64,000 nt of DNA from Peptoniphilus ovalis (lineage in GTDB: Bacteria > Bacillota > Clostridia > Tissierellales > Peptoniphilaceae), in assembly GCF_018919265.1 (NCBI RefSeq), contig NZ_JAHLQO010000003.1, positions 62,001 to 126,000 of the forward strand. Direction: 5' to 3'. The first letter of the stretch is position 1; every line of letters begins with the position of its first letter. Under the pieces are notes generated by a model. It ran no database searches and was not told where the DNA came from. It saw only the letters and a list, made by a program, of their open reading frames with translations. A program made the position numbers and the translations under genes. Shown here one piece after another: positions 34,907-44,161 of this stretch.

Positions 34907-37037
34907 ACTTATAGATAAAATAAAAACTTATAATGAAAATGCTGATTTTGACCTTATTAGAAAAGCCTATGACCTGGCAAAAGAAAAACACGCTGGTCAA
35001 AAGAGAAGGTCTGGAGAAGATTATATTATTCATCCACTAAATGTAAGCTTAATACTTGCTGATATGAATATGGATACAGCTACAATTATCGCTGGACTAC
35101 TTCATGATGTAGTGGAAGATACTGATGTTACACTAGATGAAATTAAAGAAGAATTTGGTGAAGAGATAGCTGATTTAGTTGATGGAGTTACAAAACTTAA
35201 GAAATTAAATTATAAAAATAAAGAAGAAAAACAAGCTGAAAATATTAGAAAAATGGTTTTAGCAATGGCTAAAGACATTAGAGTTATCATTGTTAAACTT
35301 GCTGATAGACTTCACAATATGAGAACTCTTGAGTACATGACTGATGAAAAGAAAAAGGAAAAGGCAACAGAAACTGTTGAAATTTATGCTCCTCTTGCTG
35401 ATAGACTTGGTATGAGTAGAATTAAATGGGAACTCGAAGACTTATCCTTAAGATATCTTGATGAAGAAGGCTATTATAAACTTGTTGAAATGGTTAACAA
35501 AAGAAGAAATGAAAGAGAAAGCCTTATTAATCATATTATTGAAGTTCTTTATGAAAGTCTAAATAAAGTGGGAATTGAATGCGAAATTAAAGGAAGACCT
35601 AAAAACTTCTATTCAATTTATAAAAAGATGAAATTAAAGGGTAAAGTCTTTGATGAAATCTACGATTTATCTGCAGTAAGAATCTTAACTCATTCAGTCA
35701 ATGATTGTTATGGTGCACTTGGAGTAGTTCATACTCTTTTTAAACCAATTCCTGGTAGATTTAAAGATTATATTGCAATGCCAAAACCAAATAAATATCA
35801 ATCACTTCACACAACAGTAATTGATAATAATGGTGAAACCTTTGAAGTTCAAATTAGAACTTATGAAATGCATCAAACTGCTGAATATGGTATTGCTGCA
35901 CACTGGAAATACAAGGCTGGAGTTACTAAAACAACTTCTTTTGATGAAAATTTAACATGGCTTCGTCAATTATTAGAATGGCAAAAAGACTTAGCTGATC
36001 CAACTGATTTTATGGACACTCTAAAAATAGATTTCTTTGCCGATGAAGTTTTTGTTTTCTCTCCTAAAGGAGATGTAATAAATCTACCTGAAGGATCTAC
36101 GCCAATTGACTTTGCTTATAGAATTCACTCACAAGTAGGTAATACTTGTGTTGGGGCAAAAGTTAACGGAAGAATTGTACCACTTAACTACAAACTTCAA
36201 AGTGGTAATATAGTTGATATTATTACAAATCCTAACACTAGTCCATCTCTTGATTGGTTAAAAATTGTAAAAAGTCCTCAAGCCCGAAAGAAAATTTCAC
36301 AATATTTTAAAGTTAAAGATAAAGAAAAAAATATTGAAAGAGGTAGAGATGCTCTTGAACGTGAAGTTAAAAAGCAAGGTTATCAAACTCATTTGATATT
36401 AAAAGATGAATGGCTTGAAGAAGTCAAAGAAAAATTAAATATGCTAACTCTTGATGATATGTATGCAGCAATTGGATTTGGAACTATTACTATAAATCAA
36501 GTTTTGGCTAAACTAGTTGATATTTATAATAAGCACAATAAAAAAGAAATTACTTCCCCTGAGGAAGTTACTCCTACAAAGAGAAAATACAATACTAATG
36601 GTATTGAAGTTAAAGGTGTAGATGGAGTAAATGTAAGAATTGCTAAATGTTGTACTCCAGTACCTGGAGATGATATTGTCGGTTATATTACCATAGGAAG
36701 AGGAATTTCAGTACACAGAAAAGACTGTACAAATATGGGCAATAATGTTGACCCTTCTCGACTTGTTGAAGTTAAGTGGCAAAATAATGAGCTTGCAAGT
36801 TACAATGCATCTATTGAAATAAGAGCTTTTGATAAACCAAATGTAATTGGAGATATTGCTACTAGAGTCAATGACCAAAAATTAAATATAACTTATTTAA
36901 ATGCAAAGACTACAAAAAATGGCGATGCAGTAATTGATATTACAGTTGATATCTCAGACTCTGAAGAGTTAAATAAATTGATGGAAAAACTAAAAAGAAT
37001 TAATAATGTGCTTGAAGTTTATAGAATAAAGGCGTGA
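34896..37037 (+). CDS. rel: Bifunctional (p)ppGpp synthetase/hydrolase Rel
   Basis: Stringent-response enzyme making and degrading (p)ppGpp. The 713 residues show the HD hydrolase domain (IIHPLNV and GLLHDVVEDT with His70/Asp71), the synthetase domain with PGRFKD at 286-291 (the RxKD form typical of bifunctional enzymes rather than RelA's ExDD), KPNKYQSLHTTV, a TGS domain (VFVFSPKGDVINLPEGSTPID, about residues 385-405), a zinc-finger-like CCTPVPGDDIVG and a C-terminal ACT domain. I start at ATG 34896, since GTG 34887 falls within its GGGTGAGAA site. Both activities should be present. Confidence 0.97.
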   Translation: MLDKLIDKIKTYNENADFDLIRKAYDLAKEKHAGQKRRSGEDYIIHPLNVSLILADMNMDTATIIAGLLHDVVEDTDVTLDEIKEEFGEEIADLVDGVTKLKKLNYKNKEEKQAENIRKMVLAMAKDIRVIIVKLADRLHNMRTLEYMTDEKKKEKATETVEIYAPLADRLGMSRIKWELEDLSLRYLDEEGYYKLVEMVNKRRNERESLINHIIEVLYESLNKVGIECEIKGRPKNFYSIYKKMKLKGKVFDEIYDLSAVRILTHSVNDCYGALGVVHTLFKPIPGRFKDYIAMPKPNKYQSLHTTVIDNNGETFEVQIRTYEMHQTAEYGIAAHWKYKAGVTKTTSFDENLTWLRQLLEWQKDLADPTDFMDTLKIDFFADEVFVFSPKGDVINLPEGSTPIDFAYRIHSQVGNTCVGAKVNGRIVPLNYKLQSGNIVDIITNPNTSPSLDWLKIVKSPQARKKISQYFKVKDKEKNIERGRDALEREVKKQGYQTHLILKDEWLEEVKEKLNMLTLDDMYAAIGFGTITINQVLAKLVDIYNKHNKKEITSPEEVTPTKRKYNTNGIEVKGVDGVNVRIAKCCTPVPGDDIVGYITIGRGISVHRKDCTNMGNNVDPSRLVEVKWQNNELASYNASIEIRAFDKPNVIGDIATRVNDQKLNITYLNAKTTKNGDAVIDITVDISDSEELNKLMEKLKRINNVLEVYRIKA

Positions 37038-37041
37038 TTAA

Positions 37042-37491
37042 ATGAGAGCAGTTGTTCAAAGAGTAAAAGAATCCAATGTTTCAGTTGATGGTGAAATCAT
37101 CTCTAAAATTAACAAGGGTTTAATGGTTTTACTTGGAATAGAAAATGATGATACAGAAGAGGATTTAGATTATATTCTAAAAAAAGTCACAAAACTAAGA
37201 GTTTTTGATGATGAAGATGGTGTGATGAATAAATCACTAATTGATTGCGATTTAGAATTATTAGTTGTTAGCCAGTTTACACTTTACGGAGATGTAAGAA
37301 AAGGCAATAGACCAAGCTATGTAAGATCTGCAAAATTTGATGAAGGCATAGTTTTATATGAGAAGTTTTTAGAAAAACTTAAAGAATTAAATATTAAATT
37401 TGGTCATGGTAAGTATGGCGCTGATATGGATGTATATTTGATAAATGATGGCCCTGTAACAATATTATTAGATTCAAATAAGGAATTTTAG
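37042..37491 (+). CDS. dtd: D-aminoacyl-tRNA deacylase
   Basis: Hydrolyses D-amino acids mis-attached to tRNA. The 149-residue protein has the family start MRAVVQRVKESNVSVDGE, the SQFTLYGD motif and the C-terminal NDGPVTILLDS (NxGP(V/M)T) substrate pocket. ATG 37042 lies four bases after rel and the MBL hydrolase follows after GGTGAGTT, matching the rel-dtd-MBL-hemZ order known from Clostridia. Confidence 0.97.
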   Translation: MRAVVQRVKESNVSVDGEIISKINKGLMVLLGIENDDTEEDLDYILKKVTKLRVFDDEDGVMNKSLIDCDLELLVVSQFTLYGDVRKGNRPSYVRSAKFDEGIVLYEKFLEKLKELNIKFGHGKYGADMDVYLINDGPVTILLDSNKEF

Positions 37492-37498
37492 GTGAGTT

Positions 37499-38125
37499 AT
37501 GGAATACAAAATTTTAAAATTAGTAGTAGGAGCTTTGCAAGAAAATTGCTTTATAGTTTTTGATGAAAATAAAGAAGCTTTTGTAGTAGACCCTGGCGGT
37601 TCTACTGAAGAAATTATAAAGGCAATTGATGAAAATAAATTTAATATTAATTTTATACTTTTAACACATGGGCATGCTGACCATGTGGGAGCTGTAGCTG
37701 AATTAAAAGAAAAATACAATGCCCCAGTTTATCTTTCAGAAGAAGATAAAGATTTCTTAGAAAATCCTGAAAATATGAGATCTTCTTCTTTTGGACTAAA
37801 AGTTGAAAAGACTAAAGTAGATAATATTGTAAAAGATGGAGATCGTATTAAATTTTCTGATGATGAAATCAAAGTTATTGCAACACCAGGACATACTTTA
37901 GGCTCAGTTTGTTATCTATTTAAAAATTTCTTATTTGCTGGGGATACTTTATTTGCTGGATCTATTGGAAGAACTGATTTTCCTGAATCAGATCATAGCT
38001 TAATGGTAGAGTCTCTTAAAATTTTAAAAAATCTTGATAATGAAATTTATGTATTATCAGGGCATGGTCCAGAATCTCAAATGGGTTATGAGAAAGATTC
38101 CAATCCTTTCTTGAGACAAGTATGA
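37499..38125 (+). CDS. Metallo-beta-lactamase-fold hydrolase (glyoxalase II-like)
   Basis: A 208-residue cytoplasmic MBL-fold enzyme with the metal motif THGHADHVG (His57, His59, Asp61, His62), a further His in TPGHTLGSV, and Asp in FAGDTLF plus SGHGPES, i.e. a complete binuclear metal site. It resembles the short glyoxalase II/YcbL group; natural substrate is unproven. ATG 37499 follows GGTGAGTT, and the end overlaps the hemZ start by four bases (ATGA), so the two are coupled. Confidence 0.93.
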   Translation: MEYKILKLVVGALQENCFIVFDENKEAFVVDPGGSTEEIIKAIDENKFNINFILLTHGHADHVGAVAELKEKYNAPVYLSEEDKDFLENPENMRSSSFGLKVEKTKVDNIVKDGDRIKFSDDEIKVIATPGHTLGSVCYLFKNFLFAGDTLFAGSIGRTDFPESDHSLMVESLKILKNLDNEIYVLSGHGPESQMGYEKDSNPFLRQV

Positions 38126-39450
38126 TAAAAATAGAATGTGATAAAGAATCTTTAAAAAAGTCAGTCTTTGAATTTTATAGAATGAAATTTAAAGAAAAAT
38201 ATAAAAATTTAGACGATGAGATATATATTGATATAAATAAAAAATATCTATTTTTAAAAATTTTAGATAGAGAAAAAATCATTGAGAAAACTTTTGAAAT
38301 CAATGAAAATAGTAAATTTCATTTTATAATTAATAAATTTTTATTTGATTTATATAAAGATAGAGATGATTTTGATAAAAGTTACGGAATTCTTACTGGT
38401 GTTAGGCCTTTAAAACTTGTTTCAAAAGTTTTTAAAGATAATAATATAGAAGATTCAATAAATATTTTATATGAAAATTATAGAATAGATGAATTTGATT
38501 CTAGATTTTTATACAAGATATATTTAAACCAAATAAATATAAGAATGGAAAGTGAACATGATAATTATAATGTCTATGTTCACATTCCTTTTTGTCCGAG
38601 TAGATGTTTTTATTGTTCCTTTGATACAACTATAAAAAACAAAATTAAAATGGACAAATATACAGAAAATATTTGTAAAGATATTAACAATTATGAATTA
38701 AAGTTTAACAAAAATCCTCATTCAATTTATATTGGTGGCGGAACACCAACTGCAATAGGGCTTGAAAATTTAGAAAAAATTGTAAAATCCATAAAAAATA
38801 AATTTAGAGAAACTCAAGAGTTTACAGTTGAATGTGGAAGAATTGATTCTCTAAGTGTTGAGATTTTAGAGATGTTAAAAAATAATGGAGTAAATAGGAT
38901 AAGTTTAAATCCACAAACTTTTAATGATGAAGTGTTAAATAGATTAAATAGAGTGGGTAATAAGGACTTTAAATATTGGTTTGATCTAGCTAAAAAAATT
39001 GGCTTTGAAATTATAAATATGGATTTAATAATGGGCTTACCTGAAGAAGATATAGAAATGATACTTAATTCTATTAGAAAGACTATAGAATTTAATCCCG
39101 ATAATATAACAATTCACACTTTGGCTCTTAAAAACGGATCAAAACTTTTTGAAAATCACTACTTAAATAAAGACGACTACAAAAATTTATTAAAAGAGTC
39201 CAAAAACCTATTAATATCTAATGGATATAATCCTTATTATTTATACAGACAGAAAAAATCAGTTATAAGTTCAGAAAATATTGGATATGCAAAAGGAGAA
39301 AAGTCCTCGATATACAATATCGTCATGATGGAAGAAATTGAAAATATTATAGGATTTGGTTTAGGCGCAAGTACAAAGATTTTAAACTCAAAAGGAAGAT
39401 TTGAAAGAAATATAAATTCTAAAAATTTAGAAGATTTTATTAAGGAGTAA
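38122..39450 (+). CDS. hemZ: HemZ-type radical SAM coproporphyrinogen dehydrogenase-like protein
   Basis: A 442-residue radical SAM protein of the HemN/HemZ group with CPSRCFYC (Cys158, Cys162, Cys165) after VHIPF, GGGTPTAIG, and SLNPQTFNDEVLNRLNR. The N-terminal ~150 residues are the extra domain seen in HemZ. Oxygen-independent coproporphyrinogen III oxidation is the name-giving activity, but no haem genes are visible, and many fermentative anaerobes keep hemZ without a haem pathway, so another role is possible. Coupled to the MBL hydrolase upstream. Confidence 0.88.
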   Translation: MIKIECDKESLKKSVFEFYRMKFKEKYKNLDDEIYIDINKKYLFLKILDREKIIEKTFEINENSKFHFIINKFLFDLYKDRDDFDKSYGILTGVRPLKLVSKVFKDNNIEDSINILYENYRIDEFDSRFLYKIYLNQINIRMESEHDNYNVYVHIPFCPSRCFYCSFDTTIKNKIKMDKYTENICKDINNYELKFNKNPHSIYIGGGTPTAIGLENLEKIVKSIKNKFRETQEFTVECGRIDSLSVEILEMLKNNGVNRISLNPQTFNDEVLNRLNRVGNKDFKYWFDLAKKIGFEIINMDLIMGLPEEDIEMILNSIRKTIEFNPDNITIHTLALKNGSKLFENHYLNKDDYKNLLKESKNLLISNGYNPYYLYRQKKSVISSENIGYAKGEKSSIYNIVMMEEIENIIGFGLGASTKILNSKGRFERNINSKNLEDFIKE

Positions 39451-39453
39451 ATC

Positions 39454-40989
39454 TTGAAATTAAATTATATTTTAAAAAATGTTAAAATAATAGACAGTAA
39501 TTTTGAAATCAAAGAAAATTTAGAAATAAATAACATAGCCTTTCATACAGATGATGTAAGTGAAGGCTCTATTTTTGTTGCAATTAAGGGGTATATTACT
39601 GATGGACACAAATTTATACCTAAAGTAAAAGATCTTGGAGCAAAAATTGCAATTGTGGAAGAATTTTCTGATGCTGAAATTAAACAATTAAAAGTAGAAA
39701 ATACTAGAAAAACTCTTGCAGATATATCAGCCAATTTTTATAATCATCCATCCAAAGAAATGAATGTCATTGGAATTACTGCAACAAATGGTAAGACTAC
39801 AACTGCTTTTATGGTGGATAAAATATTAACTGAAGCTAAAAAAAATTCTGGAATGATTGGAACAGTACTTACAAAATATGACGATACTAAAATTCCTTCT
39901 CTTCTAACAACTCCTGAATCTCTAACTTTGCAAAAATATATTAGAGACATGAAAAATCATAAAGTTGAATATCTAACTATGGAAGTTTCTTCTTCAGCAC
40001 AAGAACTTTATAGAAATAGAAATATTGACTTTGATATAGTGACTTTTAATAATCTTGGAAGAGAACATATTGATCAACATGGCAGCTTTGAAAAATATTT
40101 TCAATACAAATCAAGACTCATTAGACATGCAAAAAAAGATTCTATAGCTATATTAAATGCAGATGATGAATTAATCTACTCTTTAAGAGAAAAAACAAAA
40201 GCAAATGTACTCACATTTTCATTAGAAAATAATACTTCTGATTTTGGGATTTCAGATTTAGATTTAAGTACTGGTATGGGAAATTTTACTTTCAAAATCA
40301 ATAGAGATATAGAAATTAAAGATTTAAAAATTCCTAAAACTGAATTTAAAATTAATTTAGGTTCTGTGGGATATTCTTCTGTTATGAACTCAGTAGTTGC
40401 TATTATAATTTCACTAGTAATAGGAATCGATCTTGAAATGATTCAAAGAGCTTTAAAAAACTTCACAGGTGTCGAAAGAAGATTTGAATTAATTTATGAT
40501 AATGAATTTAAAATCCTAGATGACCACTTTGCAAACGAAAAAAATATTGACTCAACTATGAGTACTTTAAAAGAAATGAAGTACAATAATCTTCATATTT
40601 TATATGCTATAAGAGGTAAGAGAGGATATGAAGTCAATAAAGAAATTGCAGAAAGACTTGTTAAATGGATTAAAATCTTAAAACCTAATTCAATTTGTGC
40701 AACTCTTTCAAGAGAAACTGTTACTGAAAAAGATAGGGTTACTGATGAAGAATTAGCTATTTTTAAAGAAATTCTTGATAATGAAAATATAGATTACAAA
40801 ATTTACGATAATCTTTGCGACTCTATTGATGAGAATATAGACATACTTGAAAATGGTGATGTCCTTTTACTTGCAGGTTGTCAAGGAATGGATAAAGGCG
40901 CAGGAATAGTTCTTAACAAATTAACAGAAGATGGTAAAACTAATGAAGTTCAAAGCCTTAGGAATATTGTAAACAATAGAATTTGTTGA
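39454..40989 (+). CDS. Divergent MurE-like Mur ligase
   Basis: A 511-residue Mur-ligase-family protein, best match by layout to UDP-MurNAc-tripeptide synthetase (MurE). It has the N-terminal domain (VSEGSIFVAIKGYITDGHKFI), the P-loop ATNGKTTT (110-117), the TTPESLTLQKYI segment and Lys219 in the position of the carbamylated lysine. It departs from MurE where the central VDYAHTPD block should be (here LDDHFANEKN) and in the residues that normally recognise the third amino acid (no DNPR-like motif). So it may be a second-type Mur ligase rather than the housekeeping MurE. The start is TTG 39454, after AAGGAG. Confidence 0.75.
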   Translation: MKLNYILKNVKIIDSNFEIKENLEINNIAFHTDDVSEGSIFVAIKGYITDGHKFIPKVKDLGAKIAIVEEFSDAEIKQLKVENTRKTLADISANFYNHPSKEMNVIGITATNGKTTTAFMVDKILTEAKKNSGMIGTVLTKYDDTKIPSLLTTPESLTLQKYIRDMKNHKVEYLTMEVSSSAQELYRNRNIDFDIVTFNNLGREHIDQHGSFEKYFQYKSRLIRHAKKDSIAILNADDELIYSLREKTKANVLTFSLENNTSDFGISDLDLSTGMGNFTFKINRDIEIKDLKIPKTEFKINLGSVGYSSVMNSVVAIIISLVIGIDLEMIQRALKNFTGVERRFELIYDNEFKILDDHFANEKNIDSTMSTLKEMKYNNLHILYAIRGKRGYEVNKEIAERLVKWIKILKPNSICATLSRETVTEKDRVTDEELAIFKEILDNENIDYKIYDNLCDSIDENIDILENGDVLLLAGCQGMDKGAGIVLNKLTEDGKTNEVQSLRNIVNNRIC

Positions 40990-41014
40990 ATTTTTAATTC
41001 CCTTGTTTTATAAT
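40986..41014 (+). promoter_or_regulatory. Promoter of aspS
   Basis: TTGAAT, 17-base spacer, TATAAT. The predicted start of transcription near 41021 leaves a leader of about 118 bases before aspS. Confidence 0.8.
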
Positions 41015-41020
41015 TAAGTA

Positions 41021-41138
41021 AGATTAATATGAATTAATTTATTAAATAAATCGCTATGCGTTATATAAATCACCCATGGTGTTAACGAGTAAGCTCCAAA
41101 CCATTTGTGGATTGGAGCTTAATTTATAAGGAGGAAAT
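41021..41138 (+). promoter_or_regulatory. Structured aspS leader RNA, candidate cis-regulator
   Basis: Three hairpins can be drawn: an A/T stem (ATTAAT twice, 41023-41038); a two-part helix with CGTTA/TAACG (41059-41063 with 41083-41087) enclosing CACC-CAT-GGTG, with a 7-base bulge on the 5' side; and a 30-base hairpin, AAGCTCCAA with TTGGAGCTT plus inner CCA/TGG (41091-41120). The CTCC of the third hairpin could instead pair with the GGAGG ribosome site at 41130-41134. There is no T-box GGTGGNACC sequence and no T run, so control, if any, would act on translation. I cannot assign it to a known riboswitch. Confidence 0.45.
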
Positions 41139-42911
41139 ATGGCTGAAAATATGGGCAATCTCAGAAGAACACATTATTGTAATGAGATTTCAGAAGATTT
41201 AGTATCAAAAGAAGTAACCTTAATGGGATGGGTAGCTAAGCAAAGGTCCCTTGGTTCTATTATATTTGTTGATTTAAGAGATAGAAGTGGTATAGCACAA
41301 ATTGTTTTCGATGATACTTGTGGCGATGAACTTCTAGAAAAAGCTTCTCACATTAGAGGAGAATTTGTAATCGCCGTTAGGGGTAAGATAAGAGAAAGAT
41401 CTTCAATCAACGAAGAATTAGATACAGGCTCAGTAGAAGTTTTGGCAGAAGAATTGAGAATTCTTAGTGAATCTGAAGTTCCACCAATTTATGTAAAAGA
41501 CAATGATAATGTGTCTGAAAATATGAGATTGAAATACAGAACTTTGGATCTTAGAAAACCAAGTATGCAAAAAAACTTAATGATAAGATCTGAAATTTAT
41601 AAAATTACTAGAGACTTTTTCTATGAGCACGGCTTTATTGAAATAGAAACTCCAATGTTAACAAAACCAACTCCTGAGGGAGCAAGAGATTACTTGGTAC
41701 CAAGTAGAGTTAATGCCGGTAAATTTTATGCACTACCTCAATCTCCACAACTTATGAAACAACTTCTAATGGTTGCTGGTCTTGATAGATATATCCAAAT
41801 AACAAAGTGTTTTAGAGATGAAGATTTAAGAGCTAATAGACAACCAGAATTTACTCAAATAGATTTAGAAATGTCTTTTGTAACTGAAGAAGAAGTTATG
41901 TCTATAAATGAAGCTTTTCTTAAAAAACTATTTAAAGAAATATTAGATATAGATATAGAACTTCCAATCAAAAGAATGGAATATCAAGAGGCAATGGATA
42001 GATTTGGTGTGGATAAGCCAGATTTAAGATTTGGCATGGAACTTGTTGATATTTCAGAAATTGTCAAGGACTGTGGATTTAAAGTTTTTGAAAACAATGT
42101 AGAAAAGGGAAGAAGTGTCAGAGGAATTAAAGTAGAAGGTGGAGACGAGGCATATTCTAAAAAACAAGTTAAAAAGCTTGAATCCTTTGTAAAAGATTAT
42201 AAAGCAGCTGGTCTTTCATGGATTAGAATTGGAGAAGAAATTGACTCACCAATTTCAAAATTCCTATCAGAAGAAACTCTGGATAATATTTTAGAGGCTT
42301 TTGATGCTAAGAAGGGCGATTTAATATTAATTCTTGCTGATAAAAATTCAGTTGTATACAGTGGTCTTGGTAACTTAAGAAATAAAGTTGCTAGAGATTT
42401 AAATCTAATTAATAACAATGATTATAAACTTGTTTGGATAACAAAATTCCCATTATTTGAATACGATGAAGAAGAAGAAAGATATGTAGCAATGCACCAT
42501 CCATTTACTAGTCCACTTGATAGTGATATAGATAAATTAGTAAATGATAAGGAAAACGCAAGAGCAAAAGCTTATGATCTTGTAATTAATGGAGACGAAA
42601 TGGGTGGGGGAAGTATAAGAATTAACGACCCTGATATCCAAGAAAAAATGTTTGAAGCTTTAGGTTTATCTCAAGAAGAAGCTAATGAAAAATTTGGTTT
42701 CCTTTTAGATGCATTTAAATACGGTGCTCCACCACATGGAGGTCTTGCCTATGGTTTAGATAGACTGGTTATGTTATTTACTAACGCATCAAGTATAAGA
42801 GATGTAATAGCATTTCCTAAAACACAAGCTGCAACATGTCTATTAACTGGAGCTCCAACTGAATTATCTGACAAACAATTAGAAGAAGTTCATATTAAAG
42901 TTGTAGAATAA
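41139..42911 (+). CDS. aspS: Aspartyl-tRNA synthetase
   Basis: Class II synthetase that charges tRNA(Asp). At 590 residues it is the bacterial type: N-terminal OB anticodon-binding domain, class II motif 2 (FRDEDLRANRQPEFTQIDLE), an inserted GAD domain in the middle (about 290-410), and motif 3 (GLAYGLDRLVMLF). Bacterial AspRS may be discriminating or also make Asp-tRNA(Asn); this cannot be read directly here, though asnA elsewhere in the window offers free asparagine. ATG 41139 follows AAGGAGGAAAT and a structured leader. Confidence 0.98.
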   Translation: MAENMGNLRRTHYCNEISEDLVSKEVTLMGWVAKQRSLGSIIFVDLRDRSGIAQIVFDDTCGDELLEKASHIRGEFVIAVRGKIRERSSINEELDTGSVEVLAEELRILSESEVPPIYVKDNDNVSENMRLKYRTLDLRKPSMQKNLMIRSEIYKITRDFFYEHGFIEIETPMLTKPTPEGARDYLVPSRVNAGKFYALPQSPQLMKQLLMVAGLDRYIQITKCFRDEDLRANRQPEFTQIDLEMSFVTEEEVMSINEAFLKKLFKEILDIDIELPIKRMEYQEAMDRFGVDKPDLRFGMELVDISEIVKDCGFKVFENNVEKGRSVRGIKVEGGDEAYSKKQVKKLESFVKDYKAAGLSWIRIGEEIDSPISKFLSEETLDNILEAFDAKKGDLILILADKNSVVYSGLGNLRNKVARDLNLINNNDYKLVWITKFPLFEYDEEEERYVAMHHPFTSPLDSDIDKLVNDKENARAKAYDLVINGDEMGGGSIRINDPDIQEKMFEALGLSQEEANEKFGFLLDAFKYGAPPHGGLAYGLDRLVMLFTNASSIRDVIAFPKTQAATCLLTGAPTELSDKQLEEVHIKVVE

Positions 42912-42920
42912 GGTGATATT

Positions 42921-43343
42921 TTGGAAGGTGTTGGTATTGTCAGAAAAGTAGGCAATAATAAAATTATTGTTGAATTTGTAAGACAAAGTGCATGTGGTGA
43001 GAGTTGCGCTACATGCAGCGCTAAATGTGCAGAATCTGAAGTGGAATTTTTAGAATTTAATAATAATATTTCTGCTAAACAGGGAGATTTAGTTAAAATT
43101 AAAAATAATACTAAAAATATTTTATCTTATAAATTTCTAGTATACGGACTTCCATTAATATTATTTATGACTTCTACTTCTGCTGCATATTTTATTTTAA
43201 ATAAATATTCAATAAATAACACTGATTTAATTTCTCTAATTGTTGGAATTATATCTTTAGTTATTGCCTTTATAATTATTAAATCTATAGATAATAAATA
43301 TAAAAAAAGCACTGATGCTGCTATTTTATTAGAAAAATTGTAG
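42921..43343 (+). CDS. SoxR-reducing system RseC-family membrane protein
   Basis: A 140-residue protein of the RseC/RsxC-associated family. The N-terminal cytoplasmic part carries four cysteines in ACGESCATCSAKCAE, a likely metal or Fe-S site, and is followed by two membrane spans (about 74-95 and 103-122). In other bacteria RseC homologues go with the Rnf electron-transport complex and help reduce SoxR; no rnf genes are seen here, so the electron partner is unknown. The start is TTG 42921 behind AAGGTGATATT, 9 bases after aspS. Confidence 0.85.
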   Translation: MEGVGIVRKVGNNKIIVEFVRQSACGESCATCSAKCAESEVEFLEFNNNISAKQGDLVKIKNNTKNILSYKFLVYGLPLILFMTSTSAAYFILNKYSINNTDLISLIVGIISLVIAFIIIKSIDNKYKKSTDAAILLEKL

Positions 43344-43350
43344 GTGGATA

Positions 43351-44160
43351 ATGAATAGCAAAAACTGGCAGAAAATTTTCTTTATTTTTTCTATAACTGT
43401 TTTAGTAGTTTCAATAGTTTTTTTCATATATTCTATTGCCAATAAAAAATACTCTTCAAAACTTGAAATGGAAAATAATAGAATTAAAGAAGAAATTCAA
43501 GAAATTAAAGATAAATCAAAAAAAATAAATGAAGAAAATAATGAAATAGATGTTGATTTAAATTTAAAATCACAAGAATTTTATGAAAAGTATGGATATC
43601 AGTTTGAATCTAATAAAAGTGATGAAATAAAAAATATAGTCGATAATTTAAAGGAAGAGAATAAAAATTTATCTCAGAATATAAAAACAGAAATTAAAAA
43701 TTATGAAAATTTTTATTTGTCAAATATTTATGAAAATGAAAATTTCGATAAATCAGTTGATTTTTTCTTGAATTTTGAACAAAATTCAAACTTTGAAAAG
43801 GTTAATAATATTTATAGTGAACTTGATATTGATAATTTAATAAAGAATTCTGATGGCTTTATTAAATATATTCTTGATGAAAATAATGAACCTCTTGATT
43901 TAAAAATCTTACTTTTTTACGCTTCAATTTATTCTTATGAGATTTATAATTTTCAAGAAAATAATTCTGTCAATATTTCTGATGTAATAACTAACTTAAA
44001 TAATTTAAGATTCATTTATTCAGAGATGGAAAGAAAAAATTATAATGTTGGAGATTTAAAGCCAAATAAATTAGAAAATTTAATTATTTTTATATCTGAA
44101 AAGGCTAAAAAATATTATGAAAATCAAGGAATAATTAAATCCTTAGAAAAGGGTGCATAA
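43351..44160 (+). CDS. Unknown membrane-anchored coiled-coil protein (first of a pair)
   Basis: I do not recognise this 269-residue protein. A single N-terminal membrane span (residues about 8-28) is followed by a Lys/Glu/Asn-rich coiled coil (about 35-110) and a helical C-terminal domain, presumably outside the cell given the positive N-terminus. The last residues, YENQGIIKSLEKG (256-268), are nearly identical to a segment of the next protein, suggesting a shared ancestry or binding motif. ATG 43351 follows GTAGGTGGATA. It lies in a run with the RseC-like gene upstream and its partner eight bases into its own stop region downstream. Confidence 0.75.
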   Translation: MNSKNWQKIFFIFSITVLVVSIVFFIYSIANKKYSSKLEMENNRIKEEIQEIKDKSKKINEENNEIDVDLNLKSQEFYEKYGYQFESNKSDEIKNIVDNLKEENKNLSQNIKTEIKNYENFYLSNIYENENFDKSVDFFLNFEQNSNFEKVNNIYSELDIDNLIKNSDGFIKYILDENNEPLDLKILLFYASIYSYEIYNFQENNSVNISDVITNLNNLRFIYSEMERKNYNVGDLKPNKLENLIIFISEKAKKYYENQGIIKSLEKGA

Positions 44161-44161
44161 A

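Noticed and set aside
41076-41129. A 17-codon open frame in the aspS leader (MVLTSKLQTICGLELNL)
   Set aside because: No ribosome site precedes it, it has no run of Asp codons as a leader peptide would, and its bases are explained by the two hairpins.
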